Source of the DNA: Clostridia bacterium
GTDB taxonomy: Bacteria > Bacillota > Clostridia > Oscillospirales > CAG-272
Reading direction: 5' to 3'
Length of the DNA: 64,000 nt
Assembly (NCBI GenBank): GCA_017472255.1
Contig: JAFUQU010000014.1
Coordinates: 124,001 to 188,000 of the forward strand
Positions 17,069 through 25,629 of the stretch are shown piece after piece. The position numbers were made by a program, and so were the translations under genes. Below the pieces are notes generated by a model. The model was not told the origin of the DNA and did no database searches. It saw only the letters and a program-made list of their open reading frames with translations. Every line of letters begins with the position of its first letter. Positions within the stretch are counted from its first letter, which is position 1.

Positions 17069-17096
17069 ATTGTACTATATTTTCGCGTAAAGTCAA
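17069..17096 (-). promoter_or_regulatory. Promoter of the tig-clpP-clpX cluster
   Basis: Minus strand: TTGACT (17096-17091) and TACAAT (17074-17069), 16-bp spacer. The leader is about 95 nt. No CtsR heptad operator or CIRCE element was recognised near it. Confidence 0.75.
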
Positions 17097-17134
17097 TAAG
17101 TTTGCAGAAAATTTTCAAATAATTTCAGAATTTC

Positions 17135-17884
17135 TTAAAATTCATCCGCCGGTAAAATGGGAAGCGGTATAAAATTCAGGAAATCTGCGGAAGTCATCGT
17201 ATAGCGGATGCCGCCGGACACACTGGAAGGGGGAATGTCGTAGACGCCGTGAATGTGACCAAAGTAGCAGCGGCGGATGCCGAACTTCTTCAATACCGCC
17301 ACAATCTCGGTGCAGACATATCCGCGGAAATCCGGGGGAAAATGCAGGAATACGAGAATCTCCCGGTTGATGCCGTCCCGCTCAAGAGCGGCGTTCCGGA
17401 GCTTCACAGCTTCCTGAAGGCTCAGCTCAAGGCGGATGGCTTCTCTGGCGACGATCTTCTGATAGTCAGCGTCCTGGGGCATCTTGCGGTTGGATTCGTC
17501 GATGTACCAGCCCCGGGAACCGCAGAGAATGAAATCCTCTACCTCAAAGGCGTTGTTGTAGAGAAACCGAAGGGTGGTGAATTTCTGCTCGGCACAGAGG
17601 GCGTTCAGCTTGGTCAGAGACGTCCACCAGTAGTCGTGATTGCCCCGACCGATGATTTTCTGACCGTTCAGGTTCTCGATGAAGCGCAGGTCCTCTATGG
17701 CGCCGGTGTGGCTCATTGCCCAGGAGATGTCTCCGGCGATAACCACGGTGTCCTCGGGCGAGACGATGCTGTTCCAGTTGTTTTTCAGCTTCTCGGTATA
17801 GCCCGTCCACCGTGAGCCGAAGATATCCATCGGTTTATTGTCACTTATCGAAAGATGCGTGTCAGATAATGCATACAGTGACAT
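17135..17884 (-). CDS. Calcineurin-like metallophosphoesterase
   Basis: A 249-residue predicted phosphoesterase with all five metal-ligand blocks in order: DTHL (8-11), GDISWAM (about 51-57), GRGNHDYWW (about 80-88), the His in LHFPP, and GHIHGVY. The GDISWAM and NHDYWW forms match a Firmicutes family annotated only as metallophosphoesterase; substrate unknown. It stands alone, divergent from the DUF1540 gene. Confidence 0.88.
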   Translation of the reverse strand: MSLYALSDTHLSISDNKPMDIFGSRWTGYTEKLKNNWNSIVSPEDTVVIAGDISWAMSHTGAIEDLRFIENLNGQKIIGRGNHDYWWTSLTKLNALCAEQKFTTLRFLYNNAFEVEDFILCGSRGWYIDESNRKMPQDADYQKIVAREAIRLELSLQEAVKLRNAALERDGINREILVFLHFPPDFRGYVCTEIVAVLKKFGIRRCYFGHIHGVYDIPPSSVSGGIRYTMTSADFLNFIPLPILPADEF

Positions 17885-17976
17885 AGACTGCCTCCCTTTA
17901 TTTGCTGAAATCAGAATAATCGCTTTGCCCGGGGCAAAAATAAATGCGGAATCGTAACCAGAAAGGAAACAAAGCC

Positions 17977-18192
17977 ATGGGATTGTTTGATAACCACCTG
18001 AACATCGGCGTGGACACCACGCCCCGCCATATCAGCGGCATCACCTGCGATGCGCGCAACTGCGTCTACCACGACGGCGACAACTACTGCACCGCCAGCC
18101 GCGTAAACATCGGCAGCATTGTCGCTACCAGCTCCTCCGAAACCCGCTGCGCCACCTTTGAACCGCGGGGAGATATCACACGCAGAATGTGA
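17977..18192 (+). CDS. DUF1540 small Cys-rich protein
   Basis: A 71-residue protein with the DUF1540 pattern: ITCDARNCVYHDGDNYCTA then a final CATF, giving four conserved cysteines that could bind a metal. Such proteins are common in spore-forming Clostridia, often in two copies; function unknown. ATG 17977 is chosen over one at 17944 because GAAAGGA lies 9 bases upstream. Its stop is only 2 bases from the stop of the convergent thrC, so there is no room for a separate terminator. Confidence 0.85.
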   Translation: MGLFDNHLNIGVDTTPRHISGITCDARNCVYHDGDNYCTASRVNIGSIVATSSSETRCATFEPRGDITRRM

Positions 18193-18194
18193 AA

Positions 18195-19682
18195 TCAGCC
18201 CTTGATGCCGAGATTTTTCAGTACCTCGGCGGGCATAGCCTGCTTTTCGATCACCGTCTTGAAGCGAACCTCGCGCTTGTCGATGTCCTTCAGCGGATAA
18301 GGGATTTCGGTGCTTGTCAGAGCTGACAGCTCGTCAAGCGCCGAAAGCTCGTCTGTGGGAGCTTTGCCGGTGATGGACGTGTAGACGTCCGACGCGAACT
18401 TGTAAGGGCTTGCAGTGGAAGCGACCACCATCTTCAGCCCGTCGGGATTGGCTTCCATATACTGCTTTGCGCAGTTCAGACCGACTGCCGTATGGGTGTC
18501 GATCAGGTAGCCGTCTTCATTGAAGGTGCGCTTAATTTCCGCAGCGGTGTTTTCTTCATCGCAGAACAGGCCGGTAAAGTGTTCATCCAGCTTTGCTTTG
18601 AGTGTGCTGTCGATGGTGTAGGCACCCTCGGTATTCAGCTTCTTCATCAGCTCGGCGGTGTTCTCACAGCCGCTCATTACATAGAGCAGACGCTCCAGAT
18701 TGCTGGAGATCAGAATATCCATGGAAGGCGACATGGTGGTGTAGAACTGACGGTTGCGGTCATAGGTGCCGGTAGCCAGGAAGTCGGTGAGGATGTTGTT
18801 CTTGTTGGATGCGCAGACCAGACGATTGATGGGCAGACCCATGGATTTTGCGATGTAGGCGGCGAAGATGTTGCCGAAGTTTCCGGTGGGAACGGTGATG
18901 TCGATCATCTCGCCGGCAATAATCTCGCCCGCGTTCAGCAGATCGCAGTAAGCCGATACATAGTAGACAATCTGCGGTGCCAGACGTCCCCAGTTGATGG
19001 AGTTGGCGCTGGACAGGAAAACATCGTTGTCGTTCAGCAGGGCGGCCATTTCCGCGTCGCCGAAGATTTTCTTGACGCCCGTCTGTGCGTCGTCGAAGTT
19101 GCCCTCAATGGCGCAGACCGACACGTTTTCACCCAGCTGGGTGGACATTTGCAGCTTCTGCACGCGGCTTACGCCGTCCACGGGATAGAAGACCATGATC
19201 TTCACGCCGGGAACATCGCGGTAGCCCTCAAGAGCTGCCTTGCCGGTATCGCCGCTGGTAGCAACGAGGATGAACGCGGTGCGCTTTTCACCGGTCTTGA
19301 CCAGAGCGCGGGAGAGCAGCTTGGGCATGATCTGTAGCGCCATGTCCTTAAACGCAGAGGTGGGACCGTGCCACAGCTCGAGGACGAAGATATCGTCGTT
19401 CAGCTTGCGCAGAGGCGCCGCACCGCCGACGAAGCGGTCGGGGGAATAAGCCTTTTCGCAGTCCTCCAGCAGCTCCTCATAGCTGTAGTCGTCGAGGAAG
19501 CGGGAGAGTATGTAGGCTGCGCGCTCGGGGTAGGACATCTCGCACAGCTCGGCCAGATCCTGCCCGTCGATTTGAGGGATCGACTGCGGCATGAACAGAC
19601 CGCCGTCCGATGCCAGTCCCTGTTTGATTGCGCCGGCTGCGGAAACGATGTCCTTGCCGCCGCGTGTGCTGATATAGTTCAT
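18195..19682 (-). CDS. thrC: Threonine synthase
   Basis: A 495-residue PLP enzyme that converts O-phosphohomoserine to threonine. The PLP lysine is K112 in HGPTSAFKDMALQ; the phosphate-binding stretch is VATSGDTGKAALEGY and GNFGNIFAAY; the N-terminus MNYISTRGG is typical of the long (E. coli/yeast-like) class. It is upstream-separated from the dipeptidase gene by 129 bases, where an extended -10 (TGATATAAT) is visible but no good -35 and no T-box. An ApgM-like enzyme of the proposed homoserine kinase family is encoded 3.7 kb upstream on the same strand and would supply the substrate. Confidence 0.97.
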   Translation of the reverse strand: MNYISTRGGKDIVSAAGAIKQGLASDGGLFMPQSIPQIDGQDLAELCEMSYPERAAYILSRFLDDYSYEELLEDCEKAYSPDRFVGGAAPLRKLNDDIFVLELWHGPTSAFKDMALQIMPKLLSRALVKTGEKRTAFILVATSGDTGKAALEGYRDVPGVKIMVFYPVDGVSRVQKLQMSTQLGENVSVCAIEGNFDDAQTGVKKIFGDAEMAALLNDNDVFLSSANSINWGRLAPQIVYYVSAYCDLLNAGEIIAGEMIDITVPTGNFGNIFAAYIAKSMGLPINRLVCASNKNNILTDFLATGTYDRNRQFYTTMSPSMDILISSNLERLLYVMSGCENTAELMKKLNTEGAYTIDSTLKAKLDEHFTGLFCDEENTAAEIKRTFNEDGYLIDTHTAVGLNCAKQYMEANPDGLKMVVASTASPYKFASDVYTSITGKAPTDELSALDELSALTSTEIPYPLKDIDKREVRFKTVIEKQAMPAEVLKNLGIKG

Positions 19683-19811
19683 GTTTGAACCTCCAATTGC
19701 TCCGATGAAAGCACATTCAGCAGAGCATTCTATTTCTTGTTCCGACCGGAATTTTTCCTCCGGATCGTCTTAATGAAACAACAATACAGAATATATTATA
19801 TCAGATAAATC

Positions 19812-20756
19812 TCAATTTAGCCATAGCGAAATAAAATTTCGGGCGTTTGCATAAAAGATTTTTTGTATCAAATTGTCGCTGTAGTTATTCTGCCCAAGTT
19901 TTTCGGCGATTTTTGTGAGTTCTGACACGCTGCCTATGCCGTCGGGCAGACAATCGACCCCATCCAGATCGCATCCAAGGCAGACGGTGTCCTCTCCGCC
20001 AAGGGAAAGATAGTGCTCAATATGCCGCACCACATCATCCACGGTGCAGGTTTCGGCGTCAGTCAGATGCATGGGCGCGAGGCTGATGCCTACGATTCCG
20101 CCCAGCGCTGCAATGCGGCGGAACTGATCGTCCCGCAGGTTGCGCCGGTGGTCGCATACCGCTTTCGCATTGGAATGGGTGGCGATGCAGATTTTTCCGC
20201 GCTCTTTGCATAAATCGAGAACCTGATCACACATGAGCGCGGAGGCGTGGGACAGATCGGGTACGATTCCCAGCTCGTGACAGCGCTTCACCACCGCGTA
20301 GCCGAAGGGCGTCAGCCCTTCGTCGGTATCATGGGCGCCGCCGATGGCGCAGGTTTTGTTCCAGACCAGCGTCAGAAAGCGGACGCCTACCCGGTGAAGC
20401 TCGTCCAGCCGGGAAAGGTCGCTGCCCAGCAGCTTGCCGCCTTCCACCGCCAGAAAAACGGCGTTCACGCCGTCGGCTTCGCAGGCGCGAAGGGAGGCGT
20501 CGTCGGTGCAGAGACGGACGCGGGGATTTTTGCGAAGCTCGTCGTCCAGCCGGGCGCGGGCGTCAAAAAAACGCTGCCACGCCGTATTCTCGCTGATGCG
20601 GTAATCGCTCCACATGGCGAGAATCTGGCAGAATCGCTCATACCGGGAGAGCCGGTCGAAGGACAGCTGTAAGTCGTTTGTCGTGAGAGATTTGTTCTGC
20701 TTTACGCATTCGTACAGCGTATCGCAGTGCAGGTCGAATAAGGGCAGGCTGGGCAT
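19812..20756 (-). CDS. Membrane dipeptidase (peptidase family M19)
   Basis: A 314-residue zinc dipeptidase of the renal dipeptidase family, which cleaves dipeptides including D-amino-acid-containing ones. The zinc-binding HCDT (10-13), the bridging Glu in LAVEGGKLLG, and the histidines in PDLSHAS and IATHSNAKAVCDHRRN are present, as is GIVGISLAP. There is no signal peptide, so the enzyme is probably cytoplasmic. It is the last gene of the apgM-lepB-rbgA-rnhB-yraN operon, 13 bases after yraN. Confidence 0.9.
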   Translation of the reverse strand: MPSLPLFDLHCDTLYECVKQNKSLTTNDLQLSFDRLSRYERFCQILAMWSDYRISENTAWQRFFDARARLDDELRKNPRVRLCTDDASLRACEADGVNAVFLAVEGGKLLGSDLSRLDELHRVGVRFLTLVWNKTCAIGGAHDTDEGLTPFGYAVVKRCHELGIVPDLSHASALMCDQVLDLCKERGKICIATHSNAKAVCDHRRNLRDDQFRRIAALGGIVGISLAPMHLTDAETCTVDDVVRHIEHYLSLGGEDTVCLGCDLDGVDCLPDGIGSVSELTKIAEKLGQNNYSDNLIQKIFYANARNFISLWLN

Positions 20757-20769
20757 AAAAATTCCTCCA

Positions 20770-21174
20770 TCATTTGTGTACCGCGTTGCGCAGATGACGG
20801 ATTTCCAGCGGAAGGAGAGTGGAAAAATCGATGGGCGTTTCGGCGTGGACAGCCGGCATATAGACCTCGATTACGTCGATGCGCGGACGTTTCACGGGAC
20901 GGTGCAGACGCAGATATTCGCTCACAGCCCGCAGCAGATTCTGCTGCTTGGCGTGATCCACGGCCAGCGCGGGACGTCCGTAGCGGCGGCTGACCGCCGT
21001 CTGCGCGCGGGTTTTAACCTCCGCAAAGACAATATATTGTCCGTCCTCGGCGATTATGTCCAGCTCGTCATGACCGATATGGACGTTGCGCGCCAGAATG
21101 GCGTAACCCTGCCGCTTAAGGTAAGCGGCTGCCAGCTCTTCGCCGCGCCGTCCGATGGTCATTTTGTAGCTCAT
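20770..21174 (-). CDS. YraN/UPF0102 endonuclease-fold protein
   Basis: A 134-residue UPF0102 protein of the restriction-endonuclease-like fold: [44 protein letters not shown] contains the D...ExK active-site pattern. Function unknown, though adjacency to rnhB (ATGA overlap, 21171-21174) is conserved in many bacteria. Confidence 0.92.
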   Translation of the reverse strand: MSYKMTIGRRGEELAAAYLKRQGYAILARNVHIGHDELDIIAEDGQYIVFAEVKTRAQTAVSRRYGRPALAVDHAKQQNLLRAVSEYLRLHRPVKRPRIDVIEVYMPAVHAETPIDFSTLLPLEIRHLRNAVHK

Positions 21175-21785
21175 GTGCGGTGCATCTTTTTCAGGAAGCT
21201 GCGGCGGTAGATCATGGGCGGCTCGCCGTGTTCGTCGATGTAGGCGTTCAGCGCGGCGTAGTGCGCCTTGGTGGGATAGCCCTTGTGCCCGGCCAGTCCC
21301 AGCGTGGGATAGGAAGCGTCCAGCGCCGCCATGCCCCGGTCACGGGTGACTTTGGCCAAAATCGATGCCGCCGCGATGGAGGGAGACAGCCCGTCGCCGC
21401 CGACCAGCGTGCGGGTGGGCAGGGTAAATTCCCGCGCCACATTGCCGTCCACCAGCACCAGTTCGGGCTGCGGAGTCAGCGCCGCCACTGCCCGGCGCAT
21501 GGCCAGCTGGGCAGCGTTGAGGATATTCAGCGTGTCGATCTCCTCGGGGGAGGCTTCGGCTACCGCCCAGGAGACGGCGCAGGAGGTGATGATATCATAA
21601 AGCTGTTCGCGGCGTTTTTCGGTCAGCTTCTTGGAATCGTTGAGCAGCGGAATATCGATGCCCCGGGGCAGAATGCAGGCTCCGGCTACCACCGGACCGC
21701 AGAGGGGACCGCGTCCGGCTTCGTCGGTTCCGGCGATGATGCCGACGCCGCTGTCAAAGTATGCGTTTTCGATTGTCCAGTCCAT
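21171..21785 (-). CDS. rnhB: Ribonuclease HII
   Basis: A 204-residue enzyme that removes ribonucleotides and RNA from RNA-DNA hybrids. The catalytic acidic residues are in [14 protein letters not shown] (about 19-32, Asp and Glu) and LVDG (about 109), with NDSKKL and [14 protein letters not shown] also typical. It starts 2 bases after the rbgA stop and overlaps yraN by 4 bases, so the three are cotranscribed. Confidence 0.96.
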   Translation of the reverse strand: MDWTIENAYFDSGVGIIAGTDEAGRGPLCGPVVAGACILPRGIDIPLLNDSKKLTEKRREQLYDIITSCAVSWAVAEASPEEIDTLNILNAAQLAMRRAVAALTPQPELVLVDGNVAREFTLPTRTLVGGDGLSPSIAAASILAKVTRDRGMAALDASYPTLGLAGHKGYPTKAHYAALNAYIDEHGEPPMIYRRSFLKKMHRT

Positions 21786-21787
21786 GG

Positions 21788-22669
21788 TCAGCTTCCCTTG
21801 CTTTCCGGCGGAGCTTCCAGCGTGATGCGACCGATTTTTGCCGCGCGGAACTCGTCCAGCAGCATATTGGCGGTGCGCTCGTAGTTGACCTCGCCGCCTG
21901 AAATGAGGAAGCCGCGCTTGCGTCCGATGACCTCGAACAGCTCGTAATCCTGAAGGTCAGCATACTGCGCCATATCGCCCAGCTTGTACCGCTCGGACAG
22001 CTTGTCTGGCGCGGTGCGGCGCAGACGGTTGACCAGCAGGAAGGCGATCTGCTCCAGATCCAGCACGTCGTCCTTGATGGCGCCGGTGATGGCCAGATTC
22101 TCGCCCACTTCCTTGTCCTCAAATTTCGGCCAGAGCACGCCGGGCATATCCAGCAGATCAATGCCGATGGAGGTTGTTACCCACTGCTTGGACAGGGTAA
22201 CGCCCGGACGATCCTCCACGCGGGCTTTGTTCGTGCTTGCCAGCGTGTTGATCAGCGAGGATTTTCCCACGTTGGGGATGCCGACCAGCATGGCTTTGAG
22301 ACGGCGTCCGCTCATGCCCTTGGATTCGTAGCGATCCAGCTTTTCGCCGAGAATTTCGCGTACCGCCGGGGCGATGGCGGAAATGTTTTCACTTTTGCGG
22401 CAGTCGTAGAAAATGGCGTCCGAACCGCCCGCGCGATAATACTCCCGCCAGAGGCGGCTGACCGCCGGGTCGGCAAGGGAAGCCTTGCTGAGCACTGTCA
22501 GCTTCGGCTTCTGACCGATGATCTTTGCAAGCTCCGGGTTGTGGGAGCTGACGGGAATCCGCGCGTCCAGCACCTCAATCACAATGTCCACCAGCGGCAG
22601 ACACTCGGTGATCAGACGGCGGGTTTTTGCCATATGTCCGGGGAACCATTGTATGATGTTGGAGGGCAT
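21788..22669 (-). CDS. rbgA: Ribosome biogenesis GTPase RbgA/YlqF
   Basis: A 293-residue circularly permuted GTPase required in Bacillus for maturation of the 50S subunit. [13 protein letters not shown] opens the protein; motif order is G4 (about 61), G1 GIPNVGKSS (130-138), G2 in RPGVT, and G3 DMPG (174-177), confirming the permutation. G4, normally NKxD, reads SKAS here (residues 61-64), which removes both the Asn and the Asp that select guanine. The start [11 protein letters not shown] at 22669 is the conserved one. It lies 19 bases after lepB and 2 bases before rnhB. Confidence 0.95.
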   Translation of the reverse strand: MPSNIIQWFPGHMAKTRRLITECLPLVDIVIEVLDARIPVSSHNPELAKIIGQKPKLTVLSKASLADPAVSRLWREYYRAGGSDAIFYDCRKSENISAIAPAVREILGEKLDRYESKGMSGRRLKAMLVGIPNVGKSSLINTLASTNKARVEDRPGVTLSKQWVTTSIGIDLLDMPGVLWPKFEDKEVGENLAITGAIKDDVLDLEQIAFLLVNRLRRTAPDKLSERYKLGDMAQYADLQDYELFEVIGRKRGFLISGGEVNYERTANMLLDEFRAAKIGRITLEAPPESKGS

Positions 22670-22688
22670 AATTTGTCCTTTCGATTGA

Positions 22689-23342
22689 TTAATCCACCGC
22701 GCCGAACTTATTGAAGGGCAGGGCGCGGAAGAGTACGCGCCCAAAGATGAAGCGCGTGTCCACACAGCCGATGTCGGAGGAACGGCTGTCCAGCGAGTGA
22801 TTGCGGTTGTCGCCCATCAGAAAGACGCAGCCGTCCGGAACGGTGATGGGAAACTCCAGATCGTAGGAGCGCATATACATACCCTCCAGATAGTTGACGT
22901 AGGGTTCGTCCAGCACTTCGCCGTCCACCGTGACCGTCCATGTTTCGAAATCGATATCGACCGTCTGTCCCTCGGTGGCAATGACACGCTTAACGACTGC
23001 TTCGTCACCCACCTGCACGCTGTCCGGAGACTGAAAGACCACGATGTCGCCCTGCTTGGGGGTGTAGAACAGGTTGGAAACGATCAGCGCGTCGTCCTCG
23101 TGGAGCGTATTTTCCATGGAGGGGCCGACCACATAGGCGGGGCGCAGCAGGAAGGTGAAAACCATCAGCACCGCCGTGATGGTGATGACGAAAATCTCCA
23201 CCCAGTCGTAGCATTCCTTTGCGACCTTCATGCCGTCAAAGACGGCATCGTCTTCTTCCGGCTCGCCTTCAGCTTCGTCCGGTTCCTCGATGTCGGATGA
23301 CACTGGCTCCACATCCGTGGGCTTGTTTTTGTTATCGTTCAT
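22689..23342 (-). CDS. lepB: Signal peptidase I
   Basis: A 217-residue membrane serine protease that cleaves Sec/Tat signal peptides. A very acidic N-terminal cytoplasmic tail (about 1-35) leads to one transmembrane helix (about 45-66). The catalytic Ser75 lies in VGPSMENTL and Lys118 in EAVVKRVIA; MGDNRNHSLDSRS is box E. It belongs to the apgM-lepB-rbgA-rnhB-yraN operon. Confidence 0.96.
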   Translation of the reverse strand: MNDNKNKPTDVEPVSSDIEEPDEAEGEPEEDDAVFDGMKVAKECYDWVEIFVITITAVLMVFTFLLRPAYVVGPSMENTLHEDDALIVSNLFYTPKQGDIVVFQSPDSVQVGDEAVVKRVIATEGQTVDIDFETWTVTVDGEVLDEPYVNYLEGMYMRSYDLEFPITVPDGCVFLMGDNRNHSLDSRSSDIGCVDTRFIFGRVLFRALPFNKFGAVD

Positions 23343-23361
23343 TTTGGAAACTCCTGATTGC

Positions 23362-24573
23362 TTATTTCTCGATCATGTACGACAGCAGGTTGTAACCGTG
23401 ATCAAGATAGAAATTCTTCGCGGTGCAGCTGTCCTCGGTGAAGCTGTCCACACCGTCGGCTGCGGCTTTAGACGAATAGATCATGAAGGGCACCGGGTCG
23501 CTGGAATGGGTTCGCATGACGATGGGCGTGGGATGATCGGGAAGAACCATGATCTTGAACGCCTCGCCGGTGGAGACCAGATAGTCGTAGACCGGCTTGA
23601 GAATCAGCTCGTCAATCTTCTCGATGGAGAGAATCTTGTTATCCAGCTCGGCGCGATGACCGCACTCGTCGGGAGCCTCCACGTGGATGTAAACGAAATC
23701 GCTGTCATTCTCGAAGGCTTCGATAGCGGCGTAAGCCTTGCCCGACCAGTTGGTGTGTACGTTGCCGGTAGCGCCTTCCACATCGATGGACTTCAGTCCG
23801 GCGCAGAGACCGATTCCCTTGATCAGGTCAACGGCGGAAATTACCGTTCCGTGCAGGCCCCACTTCTCGTAGAAATTGGGCAGAGCGGGCTTTTTGCCGG
23901 GGCTCCAGAGCCAGATCGAATTGGCGGGGCGCAGACCGCGCGCGCGGCGAGCCTCGTTGATGGGATGGTGGTTCAGAATATCGTAGCTGGCGCGCATCAG
24001 ATCGTAGAAGGGCTTGCCTGCCTCACCCTGGGGCAGATATTCTTTAATGGTTTTGCCCAGAATGTCGTGGGGGCGCATGAAGTTGTACTCGGAGGGCGTG
24101 TTGTTCCAGATCATGCAGTGGCGGTAGCTGACGCCGGTGTAGAAGTGACGGGCGTCGGTGCCGAAGTGCTCTTCCATGGTCTTGATCAGCTCGCTGGCTT
24201 CGGCGGTGGTGATTTCGTCGGCGGAGTGGTCGAGCATGATCTTGTCGTCGTAGTCTTCCTCATCCTCGCTGATGGTAACCACGTTGCAGCGGTACGCGGT
24301 GTCGTCGGGGCGCATGGTCAGACCCATGGAGACGGCCTCCAGCGGCGAACGTCCCTTGGAGTATATTTTGGGGTCGTAGGAAAGGACGGCGATGTTGGCG
24401 GTGTCGCTTTCGGGAACCATGCCTTCGGGCACGTTGGAAACGGTGCCGCAGAGGGATTTTTTAGCCAGCATATCCATCATGGGCTTTTTGGCTGCTTCCA
24501 TGGGAGTGCGGTTTCCGAGGGAGGGGATTTTATAATCGGCCATGCCGTCGCAGAGTAATACAAGATATTTCAT
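23362..24573 (-). CDS. ApgM-like enzyme: cofactor-independent phosphoglycerate mutase or proposed homoserine kinase
   Basis: A 403-residue alkaline-phosphatase-superfamily protein of the archaeal-type ApgM group. The nucleophile Ser56 is in VPESDTAN and the metal ligands include Asp9 (CDGMADY), EAPDECGHRAE and PDHPTPIVMRTHSSDP. The bacterial subset of this family (TIGR02535) was proposed to be a homoserine kinase replacing ThrB; its alternative role is glycolytic 2-/3-phosphoglycerate interconversion. Threonine synthase lies downstream on the same strand, which supports the first option. The start MKYLVLLCDG at 24573 is the conserved one; an upstream extension overlaps promoter sequence. It is the first gene of its operon. 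Confidence 0.85.
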   Translation of the reverse strand: MKYLVLLCDGMADYKIPSLGNRTPMEAAKKPMMDMLAKKSLCGTVSNVPEGMVPESDTANIAVLSYDPKIYSKGRSPLEAVSMGLTMRPDDTAYRCNVVTISEDEEDYDDKIMLDHSADEITTAEASELIKTMEEHFGTDARHFYTGVSYRHCMIWNNTPSEYNFMRPHDILGKTIKEYLPQGEAGKPFYDLMRASYDILNHHPINEARRARGLRPANSIWLWSPGKKPALPNFYEKWGLHGTVISAVDLIKGIGLCAGLKSIDVEGATGNVHTNWSGKAYAAIEAFENDSDFVYIHVEAPDECGHRAELDNKILSIEKIDELILKPVYDYLVSTGEAFKIMVLPDHPTPIVMRTHSSDPVPFMIYSSKAAADGVDSFTEDSCTAKNFYLDHGYNLLSYMIEK

Positions 24574-24616
24574 GATTATTGTTCCTTTATGAGAAATGAA
24601 TTTTATTCCATCTAAC

Positions 24617-24645
24617 ATTATATCACAATTTTGTCCCTGCTACAA
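24617..24645 (-). promoter_or_regulatory. Promoter of the apgM-lepB-rbgA-rnhB-yraN-dipeptidase operon
   Basis: Minus strand: TTGTAG (24645-24640) and TATAAT (24622-24617), 17-bp spacer, with AAAGGAACAAT before the apgM ATG. Confidence 0.75.
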
Positions 24646-24654
24646 GTCTTTTTG

Positions 24655-24690
24655 AAAAAAACTTCGCCCGGAACGTGAAAATTCCGGGCG
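24655..24690 (-). terminator. Terminator of the tadA-GNAT operon
   Basis: Minus strand: perfect 9-bp stem CGCCCGGAA/TTCCGGGCG (24690-24665), then AAGTTTTTTTC. Confidence 0.9.
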
Positions 24691-24712
24691 GGGGCTGCGG
24701 TGTAAAGATTGG

Positions 24713-25183
24713 TCAAGTGTGCTGCCCTTTCACTTGCCTTTTATAAATTCGTGAGGTTTCGCCCCACGGGTGATAGCCCGTGCCGATATACGCGAAGCCG
24801 TAACGCTCGTAATAGCCGATGTGATCGGTGCAGAGATAGACCGCGTTGAATCCCGCCGCCCCTGCATCCTCCGCCGCACGCTCCAGCAAAAGCTGACCAT
24901 ATGCATGACCGCGGTGGGGCTCCTCGATGTAAAGCGCGCATATCCATGGACACAAATCCATACGGCTGATAAAATCGTTGGTGATCAATCCCGCGCCGCC
25001 GATGATTTCACTGTCTTTGAGAAGCAGATACCATTGCGGCAGGGAGCCGTCCGCACCGACGCAGTGTCGGATGCAGTCCTCGTAAACGGGTCTGCTGGCA
25101 TCGCTTGCCCAGTGACGCTGAAAAAAGGCGATTGCTTTATCCGCATATTCGGGGCGCTCTCTGACCGATACTATCTCTGTCAC
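24713..25183 (-). CDS. GNAT family N-acetyltransferase
   Basis: A 156-residue acetyltransferase with the acetyl-CoA loop in LYIEEPHRGHAYGQLLLERA (about 86-105, the R/Q-x-x-G-x-G/A type) and a C-terminal YYERYGF motif usual in GNATs. The acceptor is unknown. It overlaps tadA by ATGA and is the last gene of a three-gene operon ending in a strong terminator. Confidence 0.88.
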   Translation of the reverse strand: MTEIVSVRERPEYADKAIAFFQRHWASDASRPVYEDCIRHCVGADGSLPQWYLLLKDSEIIGGAGLITNDFISRMDLCPWICALYIEEPHRGHAYGQLLLERAAEDAGAAGFNAVYLCTDHIGYYERYGFAYIGTGYHPWGETSRIYKRQVKGQHT

Positions 25184-25629
25184 TTCCGCAGCCTCCTGAA
25201 AAAATCCCGCAGCATCGCCGCCGCCTCATCGCCCAGCAGACCGAATTCGACCTTTGGATGATGGTTCAGTGGGTAATGGTTGATGTTGATCAGGCTGCCC
25301 ATGGCGCCTGCTTTGGGATCCTTCGCGCCCACAATGACGCGCTTGATGCGGGCGTTGACGATGGCGCCCGCGCACATGGGGCACGGCTCCAGCGTTACGT
25401 AAAGCTCACATTGATGCAGCCGCCATCCGCCGAGTGCGGCGCAGGCTTTGTCGATGGCCAGCAGCTCGGCGTGTGCCAACGCGTTTTTGTCCAGCTCCCG
25501 GCGGTTGTAGGCTTCCGACACAATCTGTCCGTCACGGACAATCACCGCACCCACCGGAACCTCGCCCTGATCGGCTGCTTCCTTTGCCAGCGCCAGCGCG
25601 CGGCGCATGAAAATCGTATCGTCGCTCAT
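25180..25629 (-). CDS. tadA: tRNA-specific adenosine deaminase TadA
   Basis: A 149-residue zinc deaminase that makes inosine-34 in tRNA-Arg(ACG). The catalytic HAE (53-55) and zinc-binding PCPMC (82-86) are intact, along with GEVPVGAVIV and FFRRLR at the end. It overlaps both neighbours by the tetranucleotide ATGA, so expression is coupled to the upstream glycosidase-like gene. Confidence 0.96.
   Translation of the reverse strand: MSDDTIFMRRALALAKEAADQGEVPVGAVIVRDGQIVSEAYNRRELDKNALAHAELLAIDKACAALGGWRLHQCELYVTLEPCPMCAGAIVNARIKRVIVGAKDPKAGAMGSLININHYPLNHHPKVEFGLLGDEAAAMLRDFFRRLRK

Noticed and set aside
19683-19811. T-box or threonine attenuator before thrC
   Set aside because: No AGGGTGGAACCGCG-like T-box sequence, no Thr-rich leader peptide and no terminator hairpin was found.
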